64,000 nt of DNA from NCBI RefSeq assembly GCF_900115225.1, contig NZ_FOVR01000013.1, positions 1 through 64,000 on the forward strand. The letters are read 5' to 3'. The position numbers and the translations under genes are program-made. This DNA is from Cohaesibacter marisflavi. Its GTDB lineage: Bacteria; Pseudomonadota; Alphaproteobacteria; Rhizobiales; Cohaesibacteraceae. Each line of letters starts with the position of its first letter. Position 1 is the stretch's first letter. Of this stretch, positions 28,774 to 38,079 are shown piece by piece. The notes beneath the pieces were generated by a model. The model was not told the origin of the DNA. It saw only the letters and a program-made list of their open reading frames with translations, and searched no databases.

Positions 28774-29979
28774 TCAGAGCGTGAAGGACACCTGCTCGGG
28801 GGTCCAGCCGTAGATCCAGTCAAATTGTTTGACGAGCTGATTGGCTGGCATCATTTGCATGGTAACATTGCGCGCCATGGCCAGAGGGCCTCTCATGTGA
28901 TAGATCCGTCCGTTTTGACGGGCGCGGCCGACAACGCGGACAACTCGTTTCTTGCGCGCTTTCTCATAGGCTTGAAGGCGCGTTTCCATTGGGCCTTCCA
29001 CCTCGTCGATAGCGCGGGCGAGAATGGCGGCGTCTTCAATCGACATAACCGCCCCTTGCGCCATGAATGGCAACATGGCATGGGCTGAATCTCCCAACAG
29101 GGCGACTTTGCCTTTTACCCAAGGCTGGTTCGGGTCTTGCGCGCATAACGCCCATTTGAGCCAGTCTTCCCGTTCTGCCAAAAGATCCCGGATCTCGCGT
29201 GGCCAGCGGGAGAAGCGTTTGTTGAGCCATGCTGCATCGCCTACGCTGTTCCAGCCTTCTTCCGACCAGTCCTCATCAACGATCGCAACGATATTCATCA
29301 TGTGTCCGGAAACAATCGGGTAGTGCACGAGATGGGCCTTGGGCGAAAGCCAGAGGCCGACATTTTCGCTGTCGATGCTGGGGGGGACCATCTGAATGGG
29401 CAAGGTCGCGCGCCAGGCGGTTTTGCCGCTATATGCCGCCGGACTGTTGCCGAAATAGTCCGTCCGGATTCGTGACCAGACGCCGTCAGCTGCAATCAGC
29501 GCTGCGCCGCGATAAAAGGCATGCTCTCCATTGGCCATCTTGCAGCGCAGTTCAACGCCGTCATCCGTTTCGGTGACTTCGCGCACCTCTCGCTCATCCA
29601 ACATCTCGATGAGGTCGGATTGGCTGGCGCGGTGATAGAGCGCCTGCTGCAAGTCTGCGCGATGGATGACCATATAGGGGGAGCCGAACCGCTCGGAAAT
29701 GTCGCTGGTCGATATTTCAGAGAGGCGAGCACCAGTGACGCCCGAGTTGATGCAGATCCTGTCCGGTGTTACCGCGAGCTTGGAAATATAGGGCCACACG
29801 CCCCATTGCTTGAGGCTGCTTGTTGCATTGGGGGAAATTTGAATGCCTGCGCCGACTTCTGTGGGGATCGTGTTTCGTTCCAGCAACAAAACTGGAAACC
29901 CTTTACAGGCAATCGCCAGGGCTGCGGACAATCCGCCCGGGCCAGCCCCTGCTACAATGATCGGCAATCGTTCGGTCAT
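28774..29979 (-). CDS. FAD-dependent aromatic-ring monooxygenase (salicylate hydroxylase-like)
   Basis: This 401-residue group A flavin monooxygenase has the N-terminal dinucleotide motif IIVAGAGPGGLSAAL and a middle FAD/NAD segment LIAADGVWSRIR. The second FAD motif is GDSAHAMLPFMAQGAVMSIEDA. It resembles salicylate or 3-hydroxybenzoate hydroxylases, which hydroxylate aromatic acids with NAD(P)H and O2. ATG 29979 is used. No aromatic ring-cleavage genes are nearby, so the substrate is unknown. It converges on the subtilase gene. Confidence 0.88.
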   Translation of the reverse strand: MTERLPIIVAGAGPGGLSAALAIACKGFPVLLLERNTIPTEVGAGIQISPNATSSLKQWGVWPYISKLAVTPDRICINSGVTGARLSEISTSDISERFGSPYMVIHRADLQQALYHRASQSDLIEMLDEREVREVTETDDGVELRCKMANGEHAFYRGAALIAADGVWSRIRTDYFGNSPAAYSGKTAWRATLPIQMVPPSIDSENVGLWLSPKAHLVHYPIVSGHMMNIVAIVDEDWSEEGWNSVGDAAWLNKRFSRWPREIRDLLAEREDWLKWALCAQDPNQPWVKGKVALLGDSAHAMLPFMAQGAVMSIEDAAILARAIDEVEGPMETRLQAYEKARKKRVVRVVGRARQNGRIYHMRGPLAMARNVTMQMMPANQLVKQFDWIYGWTPEQVSFTL

Positions 29980-30256
29980 GACAGGATCTTTCGAACTGGT
30001 CGTGTCTTTCCAAATTGCGCTAGGCAATTCAGGGGCTTCTTATGAGGACCGCATGGCAAGGATGGATAAGCCCAATCTAGCGGATCGTAAAGTCGATTCT
30101 GAGAAAAAAACTCAAGCCACATTAGTCGCGCCCAGACTGAACGAAATTGATTAAAAGCAAAAGAGCCTTCTACACATGAATGTCATATTTGTTCGTCCCC
30201 AGTTCTCGGCCCCTTCCGCAAAACGGGAAACAGACTGAAATAAACGACGTGCGGTA

Positions 30257-30493
30257 TCAATCTTCGTAGAAGCAGCCTGTGGGACGGGTGGTCTGGGGGC
30301 CGAGGTCTTCATCAAACTTGTAAAGAGTGGAACAATAAGGGCAGAGGATTTCGTTTTCTTCGCCCATGTCGAGATAGATATGGGGGTGATCCTGCGGCGG
30401 GTTTGCCCCTATGCATTGGAATTCCTTTGCGCCGATGTGGATCACCGGGACGCCCTGATCATTCTTGAAATGCGGAATCTTGGAGCCGGCCAT
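30257..30493 (-). CDS. Small CHCC zinc-finger protein
   Basis: This 78-residue protein of the zf-CHCC family is related to the mitochondrial complex I subunit NDUFS6. The zinc ligands are Cys and His in FQCIGANPPQDHPH and the CPYCSTLY pair. In alphaproteobacteria such proteins are usually single small genes, and some co-purify with respiratory complex I. ATG 30493 is used because it gives MAGSKIPHF. A separate role is possible. Confidence 0.85.
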   Translation of the reverse strand: MAGSKIPHFKNDQGVPVIHIGAKEFQCIGANPPQDHPHIYLDMGEENEILCPYCSTLYKFDEDLGPQTTRPTGCFYED

Positions 30494-30741
30494 TGTAAAT
30501 TGCCTTCTTTTCAATGAATTTCGTGCGTAAGACACCATAGCGATTTGTTGGTGAGCTGCCTACTATTCGTCTGTTTATACCTTGCCCCTATCCAAAGATC
30601 TACGTATATTCCATGCGGTTTTTGCAAAGACAGCTGTGTCCGGCTTCTCTTGCGGTTTGCGCTTTTCGGGCAAACTGATATGAATGCCTGCAGATACGCG
30701 TTGCGTCTTGTTCCCCTTTTCAAAGTGAATTCAAAGTCGAT

Positions 30742-31491
30742 ATGCCTTATTTCAAATCTGATGATTATACGATCTCCTATCTCGATGAAGGAGAAGGAGA
30801 GCCGGTTCTGCTTATTCACGGTTTTGCCTCCAACAAAATGGTCAACTGGGTCAATCCCGGATGGGTGCAGACCCTGACGAAAGCTGGCTATCGCGTGATC
30901 GCAGTGGACAATCGCGGCCATGGGGAAAGCGAGAAGCTTTATGATTCCGCGCTCTATTCTTCGCCTATCATGGCTGAAGATGCCCGTGCGCTGCTTGACC
31001 ATCTCGGGCTCCAGAAAGCCTTCGTGATGGGCTATTCGATGGGCGCGCGCATTTCTGCCTTTCTGGCGCTCAAATATCCCGAACGGGTCAAGAAGGTTGT
31101 TTTCGGTGGCCTGGGGGGCGGCATGATCAATGGCACCGGCGATCCGCAGCCCATCATCGACGCGCTCAAAGCGGAAGACGGAGCAAAATCCACCAGTGCC
31201 GTGGGGCGGGCCTTTCGCCAATTTGCCGATCAAACCAAGAGCGACCGTCTGGCGCTGGCTGCCTGCATGGGCTCGTCGCGACAGAAAATATCAGTCGAGG
31301 AATTGTCCAAGCTGAGTGTGCCTGCGCTTGTTGCTGTTGGCACACGGGACACCATCGCCGGTACGGCGCAAGAGCTGGCCGATGTGCTGCCTGATGCGCA
31401 GGTGTGCGACATTCCGGGGCGGGATCATATGGTCGCGGTCGGGGACAAGGTTTTCAAAAAGGCGGTGCTGGAATTCTTTGCAGACGCCTGA
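30742..31491 (+). CDS. Alpha/beta hydrolase
   Basis: The 249-residue protein has the classic fold: LLIHGFASNK (oxyanion loop), VDNRGHGES, nucleophile Ser99 in GYSMG, acid Asp203 in VGTRDT and base His229 in GRDHM. The triad is complete, so it should be an active esterase, lactonase or peptidase. There is no signal peptide. It stands alone, with a terminator directly behind it. The substrate cannot be predicted. Confidence 0.9.
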   Translation: MPYFKSDDYTISYLDEGEGEPVLLIHGFASNKMVNWVNPGWVQTLTKAGYRVIAVDNRGHGESEKLYDSALYSSPIMAEDARALLDHLGLQKAFVMGYSMGARISAFLALKYPERVKKVVFGGLGGGMINGTGDPQPIIDALKAEDGAKSTSAVGRAFRQFADQTKSDRLALAACMGSSRQKISVEELSKLSVPALVAVGTRDTIAGTAQELADVLPDAQVCDIPGRDHMVAVGDKVFKKAVLEFFADA

Positions 31492-31517
31492 TTTTTCAAG
31501 AATGAGAGAATGAATGA

Positions 31518-31543
31518 GGGCCACATTCTGTGTGGCCCTTTTT
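31518..31543 (+). terminator. Terminator after the alpha/beta hydrolase
   Basis: An 8-bp stem GGGCCACA (31518-31525) / TGTGGCCC (31531-31538) with a 5-nt loop is followed by T5. It also separates the hydrolase from the convergent crotonase-fold gene. Confidence 0.92.
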
Positions 31544-31553
31544 GCGTTCTTTG

Positions 31554-32369
31554 CTATCTGCCGACAAAGTCCGGCTTTCGCTTTTCGCTGAAAGCCCTGC
31601 GGCCCTCTTTGTAATCCTCGCTGTCCAGGCAATCACAGGCCATGCTTTTCAGGTGGTCAAAGGGCAGGCTGTCGCCCTGGCCAATGGCGCTGTTGATGGC
31701 GGCTTTGTGATATTTGTGGCTCAAGGGGGCCAGCGTTGCGACAGACTGGCAATAGGCCTCGGCTTCCACGTCAAAGGTCTCGTCGCTGTATATGGCGTGA
31801 AGAAAGCCTAGTTTCTGGGCCTCATCCGCTCCATAGACCTTGGCAGTGAGATAGATTTCTCTGGCATTGGCCGAGCCCACGATATTGACGATGTCAGCAA
31901 TCGCGTCGGTCGGGTAGCTGATGCCCAGCTTCGCTGCGGGAATGCCAAATTTACCGCTCTGGTTCGAGAGCCTCAAATCGCAGGCCGCAGCAAGACCAAA
32001 GCCACCACCCATGCAAAAGCCCTTGATGAGGGCAATGGTCGGCTTTTTTGCGTTGCGGACGGCGCGATAACAGTCTGCATTGATGTCGTCATAGTGAGAA
32101 GCGGAAGCGGTGTCCTTGCGCACCCCGTCAAATTCGCTGATGTCTGCTCCCGAAACGAAGGCCTTGTTGCCTGCACCGACTATGGCAATGACGTGGATAT
32201 CGAAATCAGCTTCGAGAGCTGCGATGGCATCTGGAATGGCGCGCCACATTGCCAGCGTCATGGCGTTGCGCTTGGCTTCGTTGTTGATGATGATGCGGCC
32301 GATCGGGCCGTCTCGTTCGATGAGAATTGTGTCTTGCAAGGTGGTGTCCGGGTTTTGGTTATCAGTCAT
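31554..32369 (-). CDS. Crotonase-fold (enoyl-CoA hydratase-like) protein
   Basis: The 271-residue protein has clear crotonase landmarks: NEAKRNAM, VSGADISEF (oxyanion hole) and the FCMGGGFGLAAACDLRL block. In enoyl-CoA hydratase two glutamates act as acid and base; the aligned positions here are Gly125 and Ala145 (FGIPAAKLG). It is therefore probably not a standard hydratase. Other crotonase-family activities that need only the oxyanion hole (isomerase, hydrolase, decarboxylase) are possible. It is divergent from cysE. Confidence 0.85.
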   Translation of the reverse strand: MTDNQNPDTTLQDTILIERDGPIGRIIINNEAKRNAMTLAMWRAIPDAIAALEADFDIHVIAIVGAGNKAFVSGADISEFDGVRKDTASASHYDDINADCYRAVRNAKKPTIALIKGFCMGGGFGLAAACDLRLSNQSGKFGIPAAKLGISYPTDAIADIVNIVGSANAREIYLTAKVYGADEAQKLGFLHAIYSDETFDVEAEAYCQSVATLAPLSHKYHKAAINSAIGQGDSLPFDHLKSMACDCLDSEDYKEGRRAFSEKRKPDFVGR

Positions 32370-32609
32370 TTATGTGCTAACTTTGTAGGATAATTTTTGC
32401 CTTGGATGAAAAAGATTGGGTTTTTGTTCTTGCAGCGTAGGGATTGGCAGCCTATTTGTATCGAGATTGTATGCCAGACAAAAGGCATGCGAAGGAACTA
32501 GACGGGTCGACAACTTGGCATTCGCTCAAGGCCACGTCGGCGTCAAAGCCTGTTGCGAATGAAATAGCCCAGTTAGTCGTCTCGCGTTTTCGCGGGAGTA
32601 GGAGAAAAA

Positions 32610-33437
32610 ATGGTAGAGGCAAGCCTTAGCCGCAGCGTATACGATCAGCCGAATGTGATCGATCCTGTTTGGGAGCGCGTAAGGGCCGAAGCAGAAAGCA
32701 TCGTGCGGGCAGAGCCTGCATTGAGCAGCTTCATCTATGCGACCATTCTAAGCCACAAGCGGCTGGAAAATGCTGTCATCCATCGTATTGTGGATCGTCT
32801 GCACAATCCGGCAATGGATTCTGAGGCCATTCGTCAGGCCTATAGGGATGCTTGTGCGTCAGACCCCTACATTCCGGAGGCCATGCGGGCCGATATCAGG
32901 GCTGTGGCTGATCGGGATCCGGCATGCGAGCGCTTTGTCGATCCTATCCTCTATTTCAAGGGATTTCATGCCATCCAGACCCATCGTCTGGCCAACTGGC
33001 TATGGAAAAACGGGCGCAAGGATTTTGCGCTTTATCTGCAAAGCGTTAGCTCGCAGGTCTATCAGGTGGATATTCATCCTCGTGTATCCTTCGGCAAGGG
33101 CATCTTCTTTGACCATGCGACGGGAATCGTTGTTGGTGAAACAGCTATGCTCGAAGATGATGTATCCATTCTGCAGGGCGTCACGCTGGGCGGCACCGGC
33201 AAGGAGGAAGGCGATCGCCATCCCAAGATACGCCATGGGGTACTGATCGGAGCCGGCGCCAAAGTGCTCGGCAATATTGAAATCGGCAATTGCTCGCGCG
33301 TTGCTTCCGGATCGGTGGTGCTAAAGGATGTGCCTTGCAAAACCACAGTTGCTGGCGTTCCGGCCAAGGTTGTCGGGCAGGCCGGATGTGCGGAACCTGC
33401 TATCAGCATGGATCAGATTCTGAGGGATGCCAATTAG
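32610..33437 (+). CDS. cysE: Serine O-acetyltransferase
   Basis: CysE makes O-acetylserine from serine and acetyl-CoA, the first step of cysteine synthesis. The 275-residue protein has the N-terminal helical SATase domain (residues 15-130) and the left-handed beta-helix of hexapeptide repeats with FDHATGIVVGETA, LGGTGK and HPKIRHGVLIGAGA. The C-terminal tail ends ISMDQILRDAN, matching tails that bind cysteine synthase and feedback cysteine. ATG 32610 follows GGAG at 32601. Confidence 0.96.
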   Translation: MVEASLSRSVYDQPNVIDPVWERVRAEAESIVRAEPALSSFIYATILSHKRLENAVIHRIVDRLHNPAMDSEAIRQAYRDACASDPYIPEAMRADIRAVADRDPACERFVDPILYFKGFHAIQTHRLANWLWKNGRKDFALYLQSVSSQVYQVDIHPRVSFGKGIFFDHATGIVVGETAMLEDDVSILQGVTLGGTGKEEGDRHPKIRHGVLIGAGAKVLGNIEIGNCSRVASGSVVLKDVPCKTTVAGVPAKVVGQAGCAEPAISMDQILRDAN

Positions 33438-33629
33438 ACGGCAATGGCTGTCCTGTGGCTATTTGTCCGTATATCTCTGCAGAAAAACTTGAAATCATGT
33501 GGAAAGCGGCTTTACTCTTTATGTGTGCTATGCCACTCAGCCGGTCATACATTCGGGCAGGGTGATGACATCACCCGTCTCGAAAATTGAAAAATCAATT
33601 GTGATCAGCAAAACCTGCAGGAGGCAATT

Positions 33630-33845
33630 TTGGACAAGACCGAACTGGCAAAACTTCAATCATTCATGCGGAAGACACTTCAGTCGCCCAATCTCGAGGT
33701 GCGCGCACGTCCGCGCAAGGATGATTCCGCAGAAGTCTATGTTGGAGATGAGTTTGTCGGCGTGCTATTCCGCGATGATGAAGATGAAGATCTGTCCTAC
33801 AATTTCTCCATGGCAATTCTCGATTATGATCTGGAAGAAGAGTAA
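33630..33845 (+). CDS. DUF3126-family small protein, TTG start
   Basis: This acidic 71-residue protein matches what I know of DUF3126, a family of unknown function nearly limited to alphaproteobacteria. No ATG is available at the right place; the start is TTG 33630 with a near-perfect AGGAGG at 33619-33624. It follows cysE by 192 bp and is followed by a terminator. There are no membrane segments or cysteines. Confidence 0.85.
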   Translation: MDKTELAKLQSFMRKTLQSPNLEVRARPRKDDSAEVYVGDEFVGVLFRDDEDEDLSYNFSMAILDYDLEEE

Positions 33846-33906
33846 GTCAGCGTTCGCGTTCTTCTCTTATTCCTGATGGAATGACCTAGTGGCCATTCTC
33901 TTATCA

Positions 33907-33940
33907 AAGGCTGCTGCCCTTCATGGGCGGTAGCCTTTTT
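33907..33940 (+). terminator. Terminator after the DUF3126 gene
   Basis: A 13-bp stem (33907-33919 with 33925-33937, including G-U pairs) with a 5-nt loop runs into a T5 tract. It lies 61 bp past the stop codon. Confidence 0.88.
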
Positions 33941-33983
33941 ACGTGGCAAGGCGCTTGGCCGAGCATGTGGACGGCGGGCCCTA

Positions 33984-34688
33984 TCAGGGCAGGAGAAATC
34001 CGCCCAGCCTCTCAAGGATGCGATTATCCAACTGCTGCCACTGTGCGAGCAGGTGGGGACGAAAGCGGTAGGTGATCTGAATGGACGCGCCCAAGCCGAT
34101 TTCGCGCATGCAAAAGGGAGGCTCCTTGTTTTCCGGAGTGATGCAGCGGGCGACAAAGGGCTCGGTGGATTCGGGCTTGAAATAGACGGTTTCGCCGCCA
34201 AAGCCCGAGCTATCATCCATCGCAAAGCCGATGAGGCTGGCAGGGCCGCGCACCGGATCGCCGGAAAAGAACTGGCTGTAGACGCTATACAGCCGCTCCG
34301 AGCTGAGCAAAACCCTGTCTGGCCTGCTGATGGAGACGAAGATCAGGTTCGACTTCCTGCTCGCATCACTGAAGGCAACCTGCTGCTCCCGACTGTATCC
34401 AGCCATGCTTGGCCAGAGAAAGACAAGATCAAGTTGGGTGACTGAAGTAGCGTCTCTTTGCTCCTGGTGCCGGATTGTGTTTGGAGGCACCATGAAATCC
34501 ATGTCTCCAACCAGAATATGCTTGGGGCTTGTCTCGGCGCTGTAGGGATTGTGGAGCAGTGAAGGGCCGGAATACTCAAAGATCCGGCTGATCAGAAACA
34601 AAAAGGTAATCGCTATGAGACCGGCGATGAGAAGGAAAAAGATCCATCTCTGGGTCGACCCTTGTTCTTCCGGTGTCTGATGCTTCAT
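33984..34688 (-). CDS. Membrane-anchored protein of unknown function
   Basis: This 234-residue protein has a single N-terminal membrane anchor (about residues 15-38) and a predicted periplasmic domain. The domain has two cysteines about 11 residues apart near the C-terminus (ARCITPENKEPPFCMREIG) that could form a disulfide. I do not recognise the family. It is a lone minus-strand gene between plus-strand genes, with its own presumed promoter above 34688. Confidence 0.7.
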   Translation of the reverse strand: MKHQTPEEQGSTQRWIFFLLIAGLIAITFLFLISRIFEYSGPSLLHNPYSAETSPKHILVGDMDFMVPPNTIRHQEQRDATSVTQLDLVFLWPSMAGYSREQQVAFSDASRKSNLIFVSISRPDRVLLSSERLYSVYSQFFSGDPVRGPASLIGFAMDDSSGFGGETVYFKPESTEPFVARCITPENKEPPFCMREIGLGASIQITYRFRPHLLAQWQQLDNRILERLGGFLLP

Positions 34689-34992
34689 GTCTGTGTTTGT
34701 CCTTCAGGGCGCGGCAGCTGGCCGTGACTCGTGGCGATGTTAGGAAATCCCTGCGGGTGCTTCAATCACTCAAATAGCCTTCTCACACTCATCCCTTGGT
34801 GGCAGCTTGGCTATGGCGGCACAATGCTTGCAAGATTCTTAACAGGCATGTTTGTTCTGTTTCATTTTGAGACGGAAAGCTCAGTGGATTTGTCGCTTAG
34901 CGCAGGAATGACCCTTTTTCGAACAGGGTCGAGCCAAAGCGACATGTGTGGCCGGTGATCCATCCGGTTTCGGCTACAGGAAAGGAAGCGTT

Positions 34993-35322
34993 GTGGGTCC
35001 TGAATTGATTGCTCTTTTTTACGTCACAGCTGTCGGCTTCGTCTGTGCTGGTATTTTGGCCAGCCTCTATCAGGTCATGGCGCGAAAACCGGCCGGGTTT
35101 CGTGTGTCGATCAACAGTTGGCCGGGGATTTTTGCATCGATTTTTATTTGCACCTTTGCTGGTCCCTTCATCATCATGCGCAATGCGGTGAGGGGGCGCC
35201 GCATTGAGCATCGGCCGATTGGTTGGTTGTTTGGCTCTTCGGCCATAGCCAGCGTCTGGAGCGCCTGCTCGGGGGTTTTTTTGCTGAACGTCTTTTCCGT
35301 TGCAGCCAATGCCATGAGCTGA
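34993..35322 (+). CDS. Small integral membrane protein
   Basis: This 109-residue protein has three membrane segments (about residues 4-25, 39-58 and 79-103) separated by basic loops. The start is set at GTG 34993 because AAGGAAG sits at 34983-34989; an upstream in-frame GTG at 34948 would add 15 unlikely residues. From memory it resembles an uncharacterised family found in Hyphomicrobiales, but I cannot name it with confidence. It is followed by the gamma-carbonic anhydrase gene after 142 bp. Confidence 0.65.
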   Translation: MGPELIALFYVTAVGFVCAGILASLYQVMARKPAGFRVSINSWPGIFASIFICTFAGPFIIMRNAVRGRRIEHRPIGWLFGSSAIASVWSACSGVFLLNVFSVAANAMS

Positions 35323-35464
35323 TGCCTGTTTCTGACTGGGGCCGGGTCAGCCTTGTTACTAACTGGAACTGGAGCGCAAAATTCGCGATATATAGGCTTT
35401 CATTCCGTCCTCTGGCTTCATTGCCTTGGAGGCGGCAGGAAGGTTTTGTCAGAAAGGGATATGC

Positions 35465-35992
35465 GTGACTCTATATCAATTGGGAGATTTCAAACCCACT
35501 GTTCCCGAAGAGGGGGGCTATTGGGTGGCTCCGAATGCAAGTCTCATCGGCAAGGTGATTCTGGGGCAGGATGCGAGCGTCTGGTTTGGGGCTGTTCTGC
35601 GTGGAGACAATGAGCCTTTGACGATTGGTGAGCGCAGCAATATTCAGGAAGGCAGCACCCTGCACACGGATATGGGCGCGCCGCTGACCATCGGGGCGGA
35701 TTGTACCGTCGGACACAATGTGATTCTGCATGGTTGCACGATCGGCGAAAACTCCCTGATCGGAATGGGCGCTGTGGTGCTCAACCATGCCAAAATCGGG
35801 CGGAACTGCCTGATTGGCGCCAAGGCCCTGATCCCGGAAGGGAAAGTCATTCCGGACAATTCACTTGTGATGGGCATGCCGGGCAAGGTGGTTCGAGAAC
35901 TGGACGAGGAAGCGATCAACAAACTGCGTCGTTCTGCTGCTAATTATGTTGCAAACTGGAAGCGATTTGCTTCCGAATTAAAGGCCCTCTAG
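35465..35992 (+). CDS. Gamma-class carbonic anhydrase-like hexapeptide protein
   Basis: This 175-residue left-handed beta-helix protein belongs to the gamma-carbonic anhydrase/PaaY group. The three zinc-binding histidines are present: His67 (STLHTD), His84 (VGHNV) and His89 (ILHGC). [17 protein letters not shown] is the typical preceding block. The start is GTG 35465, behind AAAGGGA; the nearby ATG at 35461 is out of frame. Members often act as assembly factors or weak carbonic anhydrases, so activity is uncertain. Confidence 0.92.
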   Translation: MTLYQLGDFKPTVPEEGGYWVAPNASLIGKVILGQDASVWFGAVLRGDNEPLTIGERSNIQEGSTLHTDMGAPLTIGADCTVGHNVILHGCTIGENSLIGMGAVVLNHAKIGRNCLIGAKALIPEGKVIPDNSLVMGMPGKVVRELDEEAINKLRRSAANYVANWKRFASELKAL

Positions 35993-36020
35993 GCCTCTTT
36001 TGCTTGCGTGGGTTTTTCTT

Positions 36021-36109
36021 TCGCAATGGACGGGAAAGAAAAAGGGCCAGCCGTGGGGACGACTGGCCCGTCCTGATCGCAATGGACGGGATGTGGGGAC
36101 GCGATCAGG
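36021..36109. repeat. Nested direct and inverted repeats
   Basis: A 15-bp direct repeat beginning TCGCAATGGACGG occurs at 36021-36035 and 36077-36091. A GTGGGGACG motif recurs as well. A 9-bp inverted repeat CCTGATCGC (36072-36080) / GCGATCAGG (36101-36109) overlaps the second copy. The 7-bp terminator stem is embedded between the copies. Confidence 0.7.
36044..36069 (-). terminator. Terminator for the transglutaminase-like protease gene
   Basis: A perfect 7-bp stem GGGCCAG (36044-36050) / CTGGCCC (36063-36069) has a 12-nt loop. Read on the minus strand it is followed by TTTTTCTTTC. It is about 95 bp past the stop codon at 36162. Confidence 0.8.
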
Positions 36110-36161
36110 GCTTGCAAAGCAAAGTTTGGAGCAAGAAAGAACCTTCGAGAGCTCTTTCTCG

Positions 36162-36743
36162 TTAGCGAGTGTCAGCAATGGCAGTCCATTGTGATGGATG
36201 AAGCGCAGCCTGACGCTTGATATAGTGATAAGGGGTCTTGTCCCAAGGCAGGATTCGCGGATCCTGATTATCGAGAATGAGATCACCCCTATCCGTACGT
36301 ACGGTCAGAACAGCATGGCCATTGCCGTTCCTTTCCTTCACGACCGTAATCAGAAGTGCCGTAGCTGGCCAACCTTCATTGATCAGCATGCGCCTTTTCA
36401 AGAGCGCGAAATCTTCGCAGTCTCCGGCTGATCTTGGATATGTCCATAGCTCTTCGGTGCGATACAGTTCTTCGTCGCTCACCGGCTTGATGGACTGGTT
36501 GACATAGCCGTTTACGCTGATGAGCTTTTTCCAGCTTTCTTCAGAGAGTTTCACGGCTTGATCGGAGTTGAATGTAATATTGCACTCCGATGGGTTCTGT
36601 CGGCAAAAATTAACATGACCAATCGGAGCAGAGGTTGTCCCCTGTACGGTCATGAATGGTGAGTATCTGGCAGCCGCTGCCTCAAATGGTACTGCAAGGC
36701 AAGCAAGGCTGAAAAAAGCAAATCCCCAAATGCGTTTCTTCAT
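36162..36743 (-). CDS. Bacterial transglutaminase-like cysteine proteinase (BTLCP)
   Basis: This 193-residue exported protein has a signal peptide (residues 1-25) and a papain/transglutaminase-type catalytic core: Cys109 in SAGDCEDFALLK, His143 in GNGHAVLTV and Asp158 in ILDNQ. The family is widespread in alphaproteobacteria. Its cousin LapG cleaves surface adhesins under c-di-GMP control, but no LapD/LapA partner is visible here. The role is therefore a periplasmic protease or amidase of unknown target. Confidence 0.92.
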   Translation of the reverse strand: MKKRIWGFAFFSLACLAVPFEAAAARYSPFMTVQGTTSAPIGHVNFCRQNPSECNITFNSDQAVKLSEESWKKLISVNGYVNQSIKPVSDEELYRTEELWTYPRSAGDCEDFALLKRRMLINEGWPATALLITVVKERNGNGHAVLTVRTDRGDLILDNQDPRILPWDKTPYHYIKRQAALHPSQWTAIADTR

Positions 36744-37313
36744 TTTTATCTCCCGTCGTTATAGGGAGATTATTAGAAGTGTTCATTTGATATTTTTCGA
36801 ATATTTGCTGGGAAATTTAAGTAAAAAATCCCGTAAAATCGATTTTACTTTGTTTTATATTTGAATGTATTTTGATTTTAATTTAGATCAAATCAGTATA
36901 AATTTTAAATTGAATTGAAATCGAGTTTGAAACGAATGTGAATCAATTTTCAATAAAATTATAATTGATTGAAAGCCCAATTATTTCAATGTTTTGCCGT
37001 GGGGCTCTGGCGTTTTGTTTGGCGCTGCAGCGTATGGTCTTGGTGAAAGTAAAAGAGGGAAACACTAAGCTGGAATGACTGGACGCTGCGCGAGGGTGCG
37101 TGAAGGGCTTGCCATTGACCTCATTGAGAGCCCGTTTTAGAGTCCAAAAAAGCAGGAAAAAAATCTTATTTTTATTGTTTGTAATTGCTGACTTGCTTCA
37201 TCGCAGGGGGTGGTAGAGGCGATGTCTTGTAAAAAATCTGGCACAATGAGCCGTTTGCGGCGAGCAGGAGGCGCAGCTGTGCCGTACTGTGGTTAGCAGA
37301 ACAGGTGAGGAAT
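36744..37313. other. AT-rich intergenic region
   Basis: This is a 570-bp gap; 36780-36990 is strikingly AT-rich by eye, with a run of ATTT/AAAT words and a 7-bp AATCAAT/ATTGATT inverted repeat around 36942-36970. It contains the promoter of the transglutaminase-like gene. No gene, RNA or clear terminator was seen. Confidence 0.45.
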
Positions 37314-37922
37314 TTAACGCAGGTTTTTGTCGATTTCGGTGCTATCTTGTACAGCGGAGAATTCCACAGCCAGCCCGTCTTCGAGATGACGAACGATGCG
37401 GGCGCGGATCTTGCCGATGCTGACTTCCTTGCCGACTGCCGGGCGGGCACTGGTTTTGAGCGCAGCGCCTGAAAGAGAAAGGTCGAGTACGCGGCAGATA
37501 TGTTCGGTGCCGTCTGGCAGGATCAGTTTGGTGATTGGCTGCTTTGGTTGCCGACGCTCATGGCGCCGATCTTCAGGCAAGTCGAGCAAATGCCGGTTTG
37601 CCACCCATGTCAGCTGTGAGGCGAGTTTATCGCGTTTGCGCTCGGTGGCATCGACCGTTATGGCAAAACCGCCTTCAATCTTTCTGACAATTCTACCCTC
37701 GATCCGTCCAATATGATCAATATAGGCGATGACGCGTTCACCTATTTCGCCGCGTATTGGCGTGATCATGGCCATTCCGCCTGGTGACATATTGATCACC
37801 TGACACGGATACTCCGTCTTGTTCTCAAGCATAAAGCGACCAAGAAGGTTCACTTTCACGCGTTGATGACGACGGCGCTCGGTAATGCGCGGTAGCTCAG
37901 ATTTTTTAGCGACTGCCGACAT
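37314..37922 (-). CDS. Double PilZ-domain protein
   Basis: This 202-residue soluble protein has two PilZ domains in tandem. The first has RRHQR at residues 17-21 and NMSPGG at 44-49. The second has RRHER at 119-123 and DLSLSG at 147-152. These are the RxxxR and D/NxSxxG motifs that bind cyclic di-GMP; both copies look intact apart from Asn for Asp in the first. It is a likely c-di-GMP effector for motility or surface behaviour. No target gene is adjacent. Confidence 0.9.
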   Translation of the reverse strand: MSAVAKKSELPRITERRRHQRVKVNLLGRFMLENKTEYPCQVINMSPGGMAMITPIRGEIGERVIAYIDHIGRIEGRIVRKIEGGFAITVDATERKRDKLASQLTWVANRHLLDLPEDRRHERRQPKQPITKLILPDGTEHICRVLDLSLSGAALKTSARPAVGKEVSIGKIRARIVRHLEDGLAVEFSAVQDSTEIDKNLR

Positions 37923-38079
37923 AGAGAATGGCTTTCCTCGCCATGACTGGACAGGATGAACGAATACATCGCCATCCTATTCCCTCTATAGTTAACAAAG
38001 CCTTTTGCCAGTTGGCTTCTTGCAGTGCTATGGAAAATATTCTGATACCAAGCGTTGTGCCTCTTTCGTGTGACGCGTT

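Noticed and set aside
37172-37450. A 92-codon minus frame overlapping the PilZ gene
   Set aside because: It overlaps the end of a well-supported double PilZ gene in another frame and has no domain.
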